This document shows positions 30,077 through 39,772 of a stretch of DNA of 64,000 bases, piece after piece. The translations under genes and the position numbers were made by a program. The DNA lies in assembly GCA_001600495.1 (NCBI GenBank), contig BCKE01000031.1:87535-151534 (forward strand), written 5' to 3'. The stretch's first letter is position 1; each line of letters opens with the position of its first letter. The notes below the pieces were generated by a model, which was not told the origin of the DNA, did not search any database, and worked only from the letters and a program-made list of their open reading frames with translations. This stretch comes from Pilasporangium apinafurcum. Its lineage: Eukaryota; Oomycota; Peronosporomycetes; Pythiales; Pythiaceae.

Positions 30077-33040
30077 ATGGATGCGGAATTGTCAATGGCA
30101 GATGATCACAGTACAGCGAGCGGCACGAGCAGTTTGAGCGCTACGATTGCCCAAGCCTCCGCGGTCCATGGTGCTGTACTCATGGAAGGACCACTGAAGC
30201 AGCGTGGTGCTGGTATCCCAGTGATGCGAGATCGGTATTGTGTCGCTACCTGGGCAGTCGATACCTCTACACGGATGAAATACGTTTTGTTGCGAAGTTA
30301 TAAGAAACGCAAAGATTATGAGTTACATCCGGAGAAACCAGCATCGGAAGATATGCTAAAATGCATCAGCGAATGGGATGGGAAGGGAAAATTTCACCAA
30401 TACGACTATGCGTTTGTAGTTGAAACCCGGGCGAATAAGTTATTGCATTGCTCAGCGCCGTCAGACACTGAAAAAGTGCGATGGATGGCACTGATCAGTG
30501 CCAACCAACCGCTCCCTGCTTCGTTCAGTTTGCAACCGCTACAGAATTTAGACAGTCGATCCAATTCAGCGATAAAACATAAGGTTGTGTTCCAGGGACA
30601 AAGCGATGATGAAGAAGATGAGGAAGATGCCGAACATGATGATGAAGATGAGGATCAAGAAGTGACAGATTCGGAGGAACGCTCACATGATAGCCTCTTC
30701 CGTTCCGTTTCAGAAAGTGAAAGTCCATTAGGCAGTGTCAGAAATGGCGTTGCAGAACCTTCGGATTGGGGGATTTATGGTGAATCATCAGCGAGTACAA
30801 ATCACGTGTCCAAGTACGATTTCGTCGAAGATGCGCCAGTCTTACTGCTTGATAAAGAATTGCTGGATAGCAGTGCTGACAAAGTGGCGTTAGCAAGTGA
30901 CGCCTTCCTCTTCGAGGAAAATGGAATCAGTCGATTTGGTGCGGTAGTTGTGAAGAATGCGTCCGATAATGGGGACGAATTTAATCCCGACGATTTTGTC
31001 GATGAAGAGCTAGAGGCACGATTAGAACGCGAACGAAGCGAGAAATTGATGCGTAAACGTGTACAGAAATTGGAATCAAATCGCGATTTATATGCAGAAA
31101 TGGCGGCAGCTCGTTTGCATGATATGAGGAAAGACGCACGGCAACCAAGGAAATCATTTTTTCGTGCATCTCATAATTCGTTCAGTACGTCTGACTACTT
31201 TGGCAGTGAAGAGGGGGATCAGAGCCAAGTGAGTTCGTCTAATTATGGCGATGAACAGCGCTCGGATGTGAGACGACGGCAAGACACAGATGTAAGCAGA
31301 GTCACTGATGAACCGCTCTTGTTTGACGATTTAAGCATACATACAGATGACCAAGAAGTGTATGATGTGGATCGTCGAAAGAATGCCAAGAAGAAGAAGA
31401 AGCAAAGGCAATCAGAGGCTCGTAATTCCATTTCCAGCGATACTGTATCCATGGAAGAGCAAAGTATAGTTGTAGTGGCTGAGCAAACTTCAAATAGTGA
31501 TGATGGTGAAGAAGATACCACAGACGCAACAGAAATTCCAGCATCACATCGGAGGAGATCAAAGACGAAAAAAGAAGCAAATTATGAGGGAGATGCTGCA
31601 GAAGTTGTAGATAATTCAGAATTTGACCCAAGGAAATCCAGCCTAAAGAGAACAACAGATCATGACGACGATGAAGCCACAGAAGAAGCTATTCCTACTT
31701 CTAGTCGACGAAAGTCAAAGCCAGCACATGGATCAAATGATCACGATCACACTTCGGAAGTTGTCAATGTGTCACGCTCTTCGAGGAGAAAATCAAAAGC
31801 AGAACGTGAAGCAATCCGCTCCAATGAACAACTTGAAATCCCTTCTCCAAGTATAGAGGAAAATGAAATCGATGAAGAAGAGAAAGCTCGAAAAGAAGAA
31901 GAGCAGAGAGCTGCGAAGCTAAAGAGAAAAGAAGAAAGGCGAAGAAAACGCGAAAAACTGCGACGCCAAGAAGAAGAGGAGGCAGCAGCGGCCGCAGCCG
32001 CAGAACTTACTCGTCGTCACCTCGAAACAATGCGACTCCAAGAGGAAGAAAAAGCAAAAATGGAACGAAGGAGAGAAAAACGAGAACGAAGAGAGCAACG
32101 CGAACGAGAAAAAGCAAAATTGGAAAAAGAGAAACGACGCAAAGCCAAAGCTGAAGCAGAAGCTGAAGCAGAGCGTCTTAGATTGCTTATTGAACAGCAA
32201 AAAGCTGAGCAGGAGCAACGCGAGTTGGAGAAGAAAGAGAAACGAAAGAAAAAACGCCATGACAAGGCGTACACGACTCCAGCTGAAAGAATTCATAGAA
32301 GAGAGATGGAAGAAGAAGCAAAAGCATCTGAGATGTCCAACGCTCTGGTCGTGGTAGAGAATGTGCCCCCAGCCGCTCCGCCAACCATTTCATCCCCGGT
32401 AGTAGTGTCTCCGCCGACTATAGCTGATGAAACAGCACCAGCTGAGTTCATACAACAGCCCAAATCAGCACCGGCAGCTATCTCCGCCTCGATAGAGTCA
32501 ATATCAACTCCAGTACTAGCTCCAGTCTCCAATACAAGTGAACACTTGGCAGTGAATGCAGTTCCGCCAGCTCCACAAAGTCTACCGATGTATACGCCGA
32601 TGCAGCAGCCAGTACAATACCTTCAACCGTACCCAGGTTTTCCCCAGAGTGCTCCTTCTTATGCGCCGTACGGGGCCTATCCAACGTATCTTCCTCAGCC
32701 AGTATACGCTCCACCTCCTTATTCGAATGGAATGTATGCTATGCCTCCACCTCCTCCGTTTTACGCTCCCCAAGCTGGGTACATACCTGGCATGCCTCAG
32801 ATGCAACCTCCATTCCAGCCACCATCTTTTTCTACCAACACTGTTGAAGATGAACCTCCAGTGTTTGGACCACAACTACCGAGTCCAAAAGCCCATCAAG
32901 CTGCTTCAGCAACACCAGAAGAACATTCAACACAAATGGTGGCTGGACCATCACCACCTCCACCCAAATCAGTCGCCACCAGTTCCACAACCTCTGTGTT
33001 GCCCGACCTTCCTGATCTACCAGATGTGATTGAGTTTTAA
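30077..33040 (+). CDS. PH-domain protein with long charged coiled coil and proline-rich tail
   Basis: This is a 987-residue single-exon protein. Residues 35-155 look like a pleckstrin-homology domain: LMEGPLKQRGAG starts the first strand, and the last helix includes DTEKVRWMALISANQ with the invariant Trp. PH domains bind phosphoinositides or proteins at membranes. Residues 170-560 are acidic and Ser-rich, with repeated SRRKSK-type basic islands (for example SHRRRSK, TSSRRKSK, RSSRRKSK). Residues 595-740 form a highly charged Glu/Lys/Arg helix, probably a single alpha-helix or coiled coil. The last 150 residues are rich in Pro, Tyr and Met (YPGFPQSAPSYAPYGAYP) and resemble a low-complexity binding tail. 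I recognise no specific family; a membrane-cytoskeleton scaffold is an inference. Confidence 0.85.
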   Translation: MDAELSMADDHSTASGTSSLSATIAQASAVHGAVLMEGPLKQRGAGIPVMRDRYCVATWAVDTSTRMKYVLLRSYKKRKDYELHPEKPASEDMLKCISEWDGKGKFHQYDYAFVVETRANKLLHCSAPSDTEKVRWMALISANQPLPASFSLQPLQNLDSRSNSAIKHKVVFQGQSDDEEDEEDAEHDDEDEDQEVTDSEERSHDSLFRSVSESESPLGSVRNGVAEPSDWGIYGESSASTNHVSKYDFVEDAPVLLLDKELLDSSADKVALASDAFLFEENGISRFGAVVVKNASDNGDEFNPDDFVDEELEARLERERSEKLMRKRVQKLESNRDLYAEMAAARLHDMRKDARQPRKSFFRASHNSFSTSDYFGSEEGDQSQVSSSNYGDEQRSDVRRRQDTDVSRVTDEPLLFDDLSIHTDDQEVYDVDRRKNAKKKKKQRQSEARNSISSDTVSMEEQSIVVVAEQTSNSDDGEEDTTDATEIPASHRRRSKTKKEANYEGDAAEVVDNSEFDPRKSSLKRTTDHDDDEATEEAIPTSSRRKSKPAHGSNDHDHTSEVVNVSRSSRRKSKAEREAIRSNEQLEIPSPSIEENEIDEEEKARKEEEQRAAKLKRKEERRRKREKLRRQEEEEAAAAAAAELTRRHLETMRLQEEEKAKMERRREKRERREQREREKAKLEKEKRRKAKAEAEAEAERLRLLIEQQKAEQEQRELEKKEKRKKKRHDKAYTTPAERIHRREMEEEAKASEMSNALVVVENVPPAAPPTISSPVVVSPPTIADETAPAEFIQQPKSAPAAISASIESISTPVLAPVSNTSEHLAVNAVPPAPQSLPMYTPMQQPVQYLQPYPGFPQSAPSYAPYGAYPTYLPQPVYAPPPYSNGMYAMPPPPPFYAPQAGYIPGMPQMQPPFQPPSFSTNTVEDEPPVFGPQLPSPKAHQAASATPEEHSTQMVAGPSPPPPKSVATSSTTSVLPDLPDLPDVIEF

Positions 33041-33926
33041 ACGAAGGAGAATGAAGGTGAGCAGTAGAGGAAAGTGAGTGTAGGTGTATAGCGACAACCA
33101 ATGCAGCTGGTGATTGCGAGCTGTTGTAAGTTAGCATAAGAGTATGATCATTATAAACCAAGCACAGAAGGCAAGGAATGAATTTGCCTTCTTGAATCTG
33201 ATAATCAATGAGCTGAGTCGAGCTAAGGGTTCATATATCGGCTCGACTCGGCTCGATTGCCTTGTGACCACAAGAACAAGTCGCAGAACGGTCTTTGGGT
33301 CGGCAGAACCCTAACCTTAAAAGCCAGCAAAGAAATGAGTAATTTTTCAGGAAATATTTCATTGGAAGCGTATTTTACGATAGCGAGTTTTTGGTTCTCA
33401 TTTTCGCCACTTCTTTGTTGGGAAGAGAAGGAATTCGCGAAGCTGGCGCTCCACCACGTTGTCACCGATGGCCCACTAATGGTACGAACTATTCATTTAT
33501 GCTTTTTTGTGTATGCGTGTGTGGATGAGAGAAGTGGGAACTACGGATGTTGCACATACACACTGCCGGTGAGTGGTGGGCAAGACACCATTCAATATGT
33601 GTGACGTTGACCATCATTCCCATACACTTCATTTGGAGCGATATGTAGTGGTGGATGCATTCGAAAGCAGAGAATGGAAGGATTGATGGAGTCAGTACGA
33701 CACAACAAAGGCTAGGCCGGATATGTTTCGGTTTCGTTACAGCGAGCAAGATGGTTATGGTCGTGTACACTGAACGTGGGTTGAATCCGCATGCATGGAT
33801 GGCCAGCGACTTTATATAACATGACAGTGTGGAGACCTTTGTCTGATATTGCGTTCGTGTACTGAAGCAGATAACTCGCTTTCCTGGCACCGTTTCTCTC
33901 CTTCCTTCTCTCTTTGACTTGCTTTC
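33041..33926. other. Intergenic stretch upstream of the TAZ-finger gene
   Basis: Mostly short frames on both strands with no motif. A short GGCTCGACTCGGCTCGAT repeat lies at 33239-33256. A TATATAA lies at 33813-33819, about 110 bases before the tentative start of the next gene. Confidence 0.4.
33813..33819 (+). promoter_or_regulatory. TATA-like element
   Basis: TATATAA sits upstream of the TAZ-finger gene in an otherwise not very AT-rich stretch. Oomycete promoters often lack TATA boxes, so this is a weak call from sequence and position only. Confidence 0.2.
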
Positions 33927-34679
33927 ATGTGTTCACGTGTGTGTATGCATGTGTTGCAATGTGATTAAAAACGGTGACTAACCATTCTTTGTGTGTCATA
34001 GACTGAGCTTCCAGTACGTCCAGGGAGTCATCGCATCGCATTCTCGGACAGCAGAAGCGATTTTCCGCGCACTGCCGTCACTACTGTTTCTCCTGCGACG
34101 TCGTCTACCAATAACAGCAACCGTCTCATCTCCAGTCTTCCTTCGCTTGCACATGCAAGAAAGCGTAGTCTGGACGAATCGTTTATTCAGCAGCCAAGTG
34201 AAGACAACACTTCTTTTTCTGCTAACAACAGAGACTCGCTCAAATGCGTGTTAACGGGACTCAAGCGGATTCGCCGTGAACCGCTGAGTCCCACATCAGT
34301 CGGCGACATGACTAAGACCAACAACAGCCCGCCGCTGGCAGTTTCTGCCACACCAGCGGCGACTGCTGGGCCAGCCAAGATGCAGTCAGTCATGCGTGGG
34401 CTCCAGCATCTCTCACAATGTACCGGTTCATCGTCACCATTGTCTTCTTCGTCATACGGTAGTTGTGCCAACCCACTGTGCATCTCGACGCGCAATTTCC
34501 TAACTAAAGTTGAGACGCATCTCGCTACGATGGCGCAGAAACCGACGCACGACGCCGCAAAGTGCGGCGCCTGTCAACTCTGGATGGGTATCGTCAACGC
34601 CCACGCGTCCACGTGTCGAGTATCTCACTGCATGGTGCCATTGTGTGCTCAACGAAAGGAGCAACAATTGGAATTGTAG
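33927..34679 (+). CDS. Small TAZ-type zinc-finger protein (first exon tentative)
   Basis: The solid part is the exon starting at 34002 after a TCATAG acceptor and ending at the TAG at 34677-34679. A matching first exon of four codons (33927-33938, ATG TGT TCA CGT before GTGTGT) keeps the frame but is a guess. If wrong, the first in-frame ATG is near 34308. The N-terminal half is Ser/Thr-rich with a KRIRREPLSP segment. The C-terminal 90 residues fit a TAZ finger: LQHLSQC, then SCANPLC, TKVETHLA, CGACQLWMGIVNAH, STCRVSHC and MVPLC, giving the repeated H/C ligands. TAZ fingers in CBP/p300 bind activation domains. Here no acetyltransferase, bromo or BTB domain is present, so it may be a stand-alone adaptor in the nucleus. 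Confidence 0.65.
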
Positions 34680-34932
34680 CCTTGAAAAACGAGCAGTGGG
34701 CGTGTAAGCAATACTTCCGATATTTTTTTTACTTTTTTATGAATGGGAGGAGAATGCGCGAATGGATAGGTACATTAGAATCAAAGCAAGCGAGACTGAA
34801 AGGAAGGAGAAAGGAACAGAAGAAGACAGACAGACGGTATTTTTTAGCAGCGAACAAATCCAAAAGACCCCCATTTTTAAATCCAGGTGGATTGCCAAGT
34901 GATATATAAATGGGTACAAAAACGTTCAGAAT

Positions 34933-37419
34933 ATGACTATCTTTGGGAGCTTCGAAGTAGTTGAACCATCAATATCGCAACAATTTCCAATGTTGGAAAC
35001 CTCAAACAGTGTTGAGATTAACACAAGGAATATGTTCAAGTTTTTTGCGGTACCATGGAGCGGAATGATGTCTATGTCGCCGCCTACTCTGGAGCAACAA
35101 CGTGAACAAAGCAAGAAGGCCTTGGAGCTGTTTATGACGGATTTTACTGCGCATATCCATGCAAAATGGGAACGCGAATTCCGCGTTTTCTTTGACGGCA
35201 CTCAGCCCATCGGACTGGGTTTCCAGCAAGCGCCTGCTGCCATAGCTCCACTGATATCGCCCTTTAATACTGACAGGACTCTGTCTACAAGTAAGAATGG
35301 GTCTTTGGCTGGGGAGCAATTGCCAGCGAGTCAATACGAGTGCGTAGTGAAGGAGATTATGGCTGGAGGGCTCGCGTTCAAATACAACGCTCACTGTCGA
35401 GAAGTTGGGGACTATTCGCGGCTAATTGTCGAAAATCTTCGCGTGCGAATGATCAATCATGAAGACCTTGCTAAAGTACCATACACAGACGTGTTGCAAA
35501 AGTAATGCGTGTTGATTCCCATTCCATACGTTGTTTCACTGCATATCACACTATTAACATTTGTATGACTGTACTTCCATTTTCTTAGAATGCGCGATGC
35601 CAAGCCAGCGTTTTCACTCACGTTTGTCGATATTTCTTCTAGACTGATTACTCAGGGGCGACGTAATAGCATGGGGAGCCTCACCATCCGCCCAGAGAAG
35701 AGCAGCTTCATTGAGGGTCGTGCACATCTTACACGTAGACGCAGCAGCTGCGTTGGCCTCAATAACTCCAGTGATGGTCGACGAAATTCTGTGAGTGTAA
35801 TGGGGGCGACATCTTACCGGAGAAAAAGCAGCCTTATGGCATTGCATGGAGAGGAAAATTGCGATTCCGACATGACAGACATACTTGTTGAAGATTTGGA
35901 AAAGAAGAATCACGATATCAGTCAGCAATTGTTATCTATAAAAAATCAGGCTGAAGGTCTTCAGCGGGAACGAGACGAACTAATCTTGGCCAAGGAGGCC
36001 GTTGTGTCGGCGAAAGAACAGCTTTTACAACAGAAATGTCGCGTGGAAGAGGAACGAGACGCTTTGGCCACAGCTCATCAGCACTTAAAACAAGAGAGTG
36101 AAGCAGCAATAATTAGACGGGTGTCGATTACGGAGCAACAACAATTAGAAACCGTTCGTCTCATGGCCGAGCTTGAGGCAACACAAAGTGAACTGACTAA
36201 GCTGCAGCAGCAACATGAATTGCTGGTTGAAGCGAATGAGAACCTACAGACACGATTTGCGGAGCAACTGCAAGTAGCGGATGAGAATCAGTCACTTGTG
36301 CAACAGCTGCAGCATGAACGTGATGCACTAACGCTGAGATGGCAAGAGCTGCAGCATGAACATCAGGACGCGAAGGCGCATGTCGAGGAACTACATGAGC
36401 AACTGGTCGAAGCACAACGCAAAATCCGCAGTGCAGACATAAAAGTGCAAGTGCTACAGGCGGAGAGAGATGAGGAAGAAGCGCGAATTGCACCGACAAC
36501 TGACAGCGAGCTCGACCGAATTCTTGTCCATGAACGTCGACGAAGCAGTATCAGAAGAAGAAACAGTATCAACAGCAATCATGAAGACGAGGTTACTTCC
36601 CCAAATAACGAGCATATTGCCGCGGCTGAGCGCTTAAAGCACGAGTGCGCTCAAGTAGAGAAGCACAGAGATCAGCTACTGGTCGAATTGACATGCAACA
36701 AAGAAAATTTTCAAGCTCTCCAGGAGCAAGTACACGCGTTGGAAGTTGTCAATGCTGCGAGTAAACAGCTTGTGGCGACACTGCATGACGATTTACGAGC
36801 CGCACAGGAACGCGAGCGTACAATGCGACTGGACTTTGAAACTCAGCTTCAAAGTCTGCAACGAAGTACACAAACCAGTCAAAACGAACTGCAAACTCAG
36901 ATTACTGAGCTTCGCCGCAATTACGATGCTGTACAGAAGGAAAAAGAGCAGGCGCAACTAGCGTTGGCTGCGTTGGAAGACAAGACACAGGCGTGTTTAG
37001 CAGCACGCAGCAAAGAACAAGAGTTCCTCACACAATTTAAGCATAAATTGGCGTGTGGCATCGTTGTGACCAAGTACGGCTCGCATGGGAATCCACACCA
37101 ACGGCTGCTTTTCTCGGATCCACAATGCCGATGGATCTCATGGAAACCGGTGACAGCGAACATGTCACTCAGCCAACCGAAAACAGATGCCAAGGCCGAT
37201 ACAAGTGACTTGGTGGCTGTGATTGCTGGCGCCAACACTGAAGTCTTCCTTCGTCAACCACCGGATAGTTCAAGTCGTTGTTTCTCACTGGTGTTTGTGC
37301 GGCCCTGTCGAACACTTGACATCGAAGTAGAGACCATTGAGCGGTGCCAGTCATTTGTGCGCGGTTTCCAGTTGTTGCATGATGAAGTCGTACCGAAAAA
37401 GCGAGAGGTAGAGGTATGA
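34933..37419 (+). CDS. PDZ-like / coiled-coil / PH-like scaffold protein
   Basis: Two exons (34933-35501 and 35589-37419) join in frame to 799 residues. Residues 81-204 look like a PDZ domain with the classical peptide-binding loop PIGLGF at 92-97, a long Ser/Asn insert, then VVKEIMAGGLAF. The intron falls inside the last PDZ strands. A basic Ser-rich linker contains RRNS/RRKSS-type sites (RRNSMGS, RRRSSC, RRNSVSV, YRRKSSL). Residues 290-660 form a long Gln/Glu-rich coiled coil with one RRRSSIRRRNSIN interruption. Residues 670-795 look like a PH-type fold: LACGIVVTKYG, RWISWKPV and a final helix ERCQSFVRGFQLLHDEV. Several basic-Ser sites would suit basophilic kinases (inference). No specific family was recognised. 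An earlier start cannot be excluded. Confidence 0.75.
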
Positions 37420-37533
37420 GGTTGAACGATTTACTAACAAATGAGCCAACGAAAAATAAGACTGATATGGACACATTCGTTGAATCTTGTACGTGTTTTG
37501 CTGTTGATAAATGTGTGTGTTTTTTGTGAGTAT

Positions 37534-39205
37534 CTAGTATCTTAAACCTTCTTTCAAGCCAGCGACCACTTGTTCGTATTGAGGGAACTGTTTCAGATCA
37601 CCCGAGTACACCAGACTCGGTGGATGTTGCATTGCTTCGTGCATTACCCGTTGAATGTCTTCGGCCGTGACAGCATCGATCTTGGCGCAGACTGATTCGG
37701 GGGTCTCACGAATCCCATAGGTGAGCAATTGCCGGCCAATATCCTCATATAAAATCATCCGAGATTCGAGATTCATCAATACCGAAGATTTGAGCTGATT
37801 TTTGGCGCGACTGAGCTCGATAGGGTCGACTTGACGGGTAGCGATGTTGAGCAGCTGATTGCAGAGCAACGCAACGAGGTTGCTTGTGTGGGAAGGTAGA
37901 CAGGCACCGTAGATGCCCAGCAAACCGACGTCAGCGTGAATCGACGAGAACGCAAACGCGGATTCGACCCAGTAGAAGCGGTTAAGTACGCTGGTGTACA
38001 GTCGCGAGTACATGCCTTTGCCTGGGCCACCAGCTGAGAAGCTATCACCACCACCGAGCAGCGTATGTAGCACACAGACTGGAACGAGATCTGGGTGGTG
38101 CCAACCACCACTAGTCGGGAATGCCAACGCAGCATAAGAGAACATCGACTCCGGGTTCTCTATTGTCTGGAGACCACCTTTGTAAACCACAGGCGCTATT
38201 GATGCAGTAATATCGTTTGGATCTTTTGCCTTAGGAATGCTGGCGAAAAATTTCTCGGCATAGCGCACGAGTGTCTGGTGTTCGACACCTGAACCAGCAA
38301 GTACCATTTTCTCGGCGACAAAGTTCTTATCCCGGAACGCCTTGACCTTGTCGAGCGTCAAGTTATCAATTTTGTCGACTGGACACTGCAGTGGACGGCC
38401 AAGTGCAACATCTTCACCGTATGCGGCTGAGTGAATGTACTCTTGCAATAGCGCCTGCGGATTTTCCATCAGATCCTCTGTCTGGATGCGCATGATTGCC
38501 TTGATGCTCTCAATCTCTTCAGGCACGAGCTGCACGTTTAGAATGGAATCCGCGAGCAATTCCAACCCTTTCTCGACGTTGTCACGTAGTAAGTCGACCG
38601 TGTAGATGATCTGTTCGCGACCACAGGCGGATGTAGTCAGAGCGCCGATGTTTTCGACCTCACGCACGAATTGTGCATGTGATCTTGTCGTCGTAGACTT
38701 AAAGCCAAGGTGTTCAAGCAAATGGCTGACGCCAATATTCGAGTCATCCTCGAAGCGACTGCCGGCATCGATGAAGATACCAACAGTGGCTGCTTGACCG
38801 TACGTTTCCTGCGAGATCACGCGTAGACCAGATGGCAACACCGATACTTCGGTCTGAGGAGGAGCCAATTGACTCGCAGGCTTGAGCGTTGGCAACCTAC
38901 CAACACAATCACAGCAACAATATATTTACATAACCAATACATGCACGCAATAAGAAGATATTATATACTACTTCTTACCCTGGTAGTGGCTCCAAGAGCG
39001 AGTGTTGTGGCTTGTAGTTCGTTGGTAATTTCGGACGCAAGATGTCTTTCGGATCCACTTCCGCATGCTTGTCTTTTGAGCTGGGCGCATGGGAGAAGTT
39101 TCGAATCGCTAACTGACCCACACGAAAGGGGCGAATGCCGTTATTGACAGTAGATCGAAGTGCCACATTGGCAGCGCGCTGCAGCGCCTTCACCCCAAGC
39201 ACCAT
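37534..39205 (-). CDS. PMPCA: Mitochondrial processing peptidase, alpha subunit
   Basis: Two exons (39205-38979 and 38896-37534) give 529 residues. I start at the second codon of the open frame, because the first is GTG. The first 40 residues are a matrix-targeting presequence: Arg-rich, no acidic residues, ending GQLAIRNFSHA. The M16 peptidase fold follows. The alpha-specific glycine-rich loop is GGGDSFSAGGPGKGMYSRLY; it binds presequences and hands them to the catalytic beta subunit in the matrix. Unusually, H134-L-L-E-H138 keeps the HxxEH zinc motif, which is normally degenerate in alpha subunits. The downstream region around EEIESIKAIMR lacks the acidic residue pattern of beta subunits. 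The gene is convergent with the PDZ-like gene, 114 bases away. High confidence. Confidence 0.93.
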
Positions 39206-39772
39206 CACGTCCCTAATTGCTTGTCACGTTGCTTCTTAGACTGAGCTACTCATTCCAGTCAAATTTTGGTTGCCTCCAATGCATGTCCTACCAGTACCAT
39301 TATAGTGGTACATTGTACCATCAGAAACGGTACACTGGATAGATATCTGGATACAGAATATGCAAAACCGATCTCACCTACTTTTGAAAATTAATTAATT
39401 TAAAGAATCTTGAATTGTGTGGGCTGGCTAATGCCACAGTTTCATTCGATCTCAATGATGATGATGATGCCAGCGTGATGGATTTCATCATACATAGCAG
39501 CAGCCATTAGCGCCGCTGTAGCAGATGCTGCTGATGAGAGCAATACGACAGCACCTACGTCGCGCTTCTACTTGCTTCATCTGCATTCCTTTCAACTCAA
39601 TGAAGAGATTTTCAGTATCACTTGAATTAAAAATAGCTTCCCACCCCAAACCCAACCGTCAGATACTCAACCTCAACCCAGGATGAACATGCTTGTGATC
39701 TGATCAGTGGTTTACGTCATTTACGCTTTTGCTTTGCTCCGGTCAACTTGTTCTTTCTTTCTTAACAGCTAA
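39206..39772. promoter_or_regulatory. Divergent intergenic region (MPP alpha and aldehyde dehydrogenase)
   Basis: These 567 bases lie between divergent starts. A polypyrimidine tract ending in CTTAACAG sits five bases before the dehydrogenase ATG and looks like a splice acceptor, so that gene may have an intron in its 5' leader. A CAGTACC...GGTAC-type palindromic patch lies near 39290-39330. No gene is seen. Confidence 0.4.

Noticed and set aside
33239-33256. GGCTCGACTCGGCTCGAT as a possible tandem repeat or mobile-element end
   Set aside because: Too short, with no partner repeat or target-site duplication nearby.
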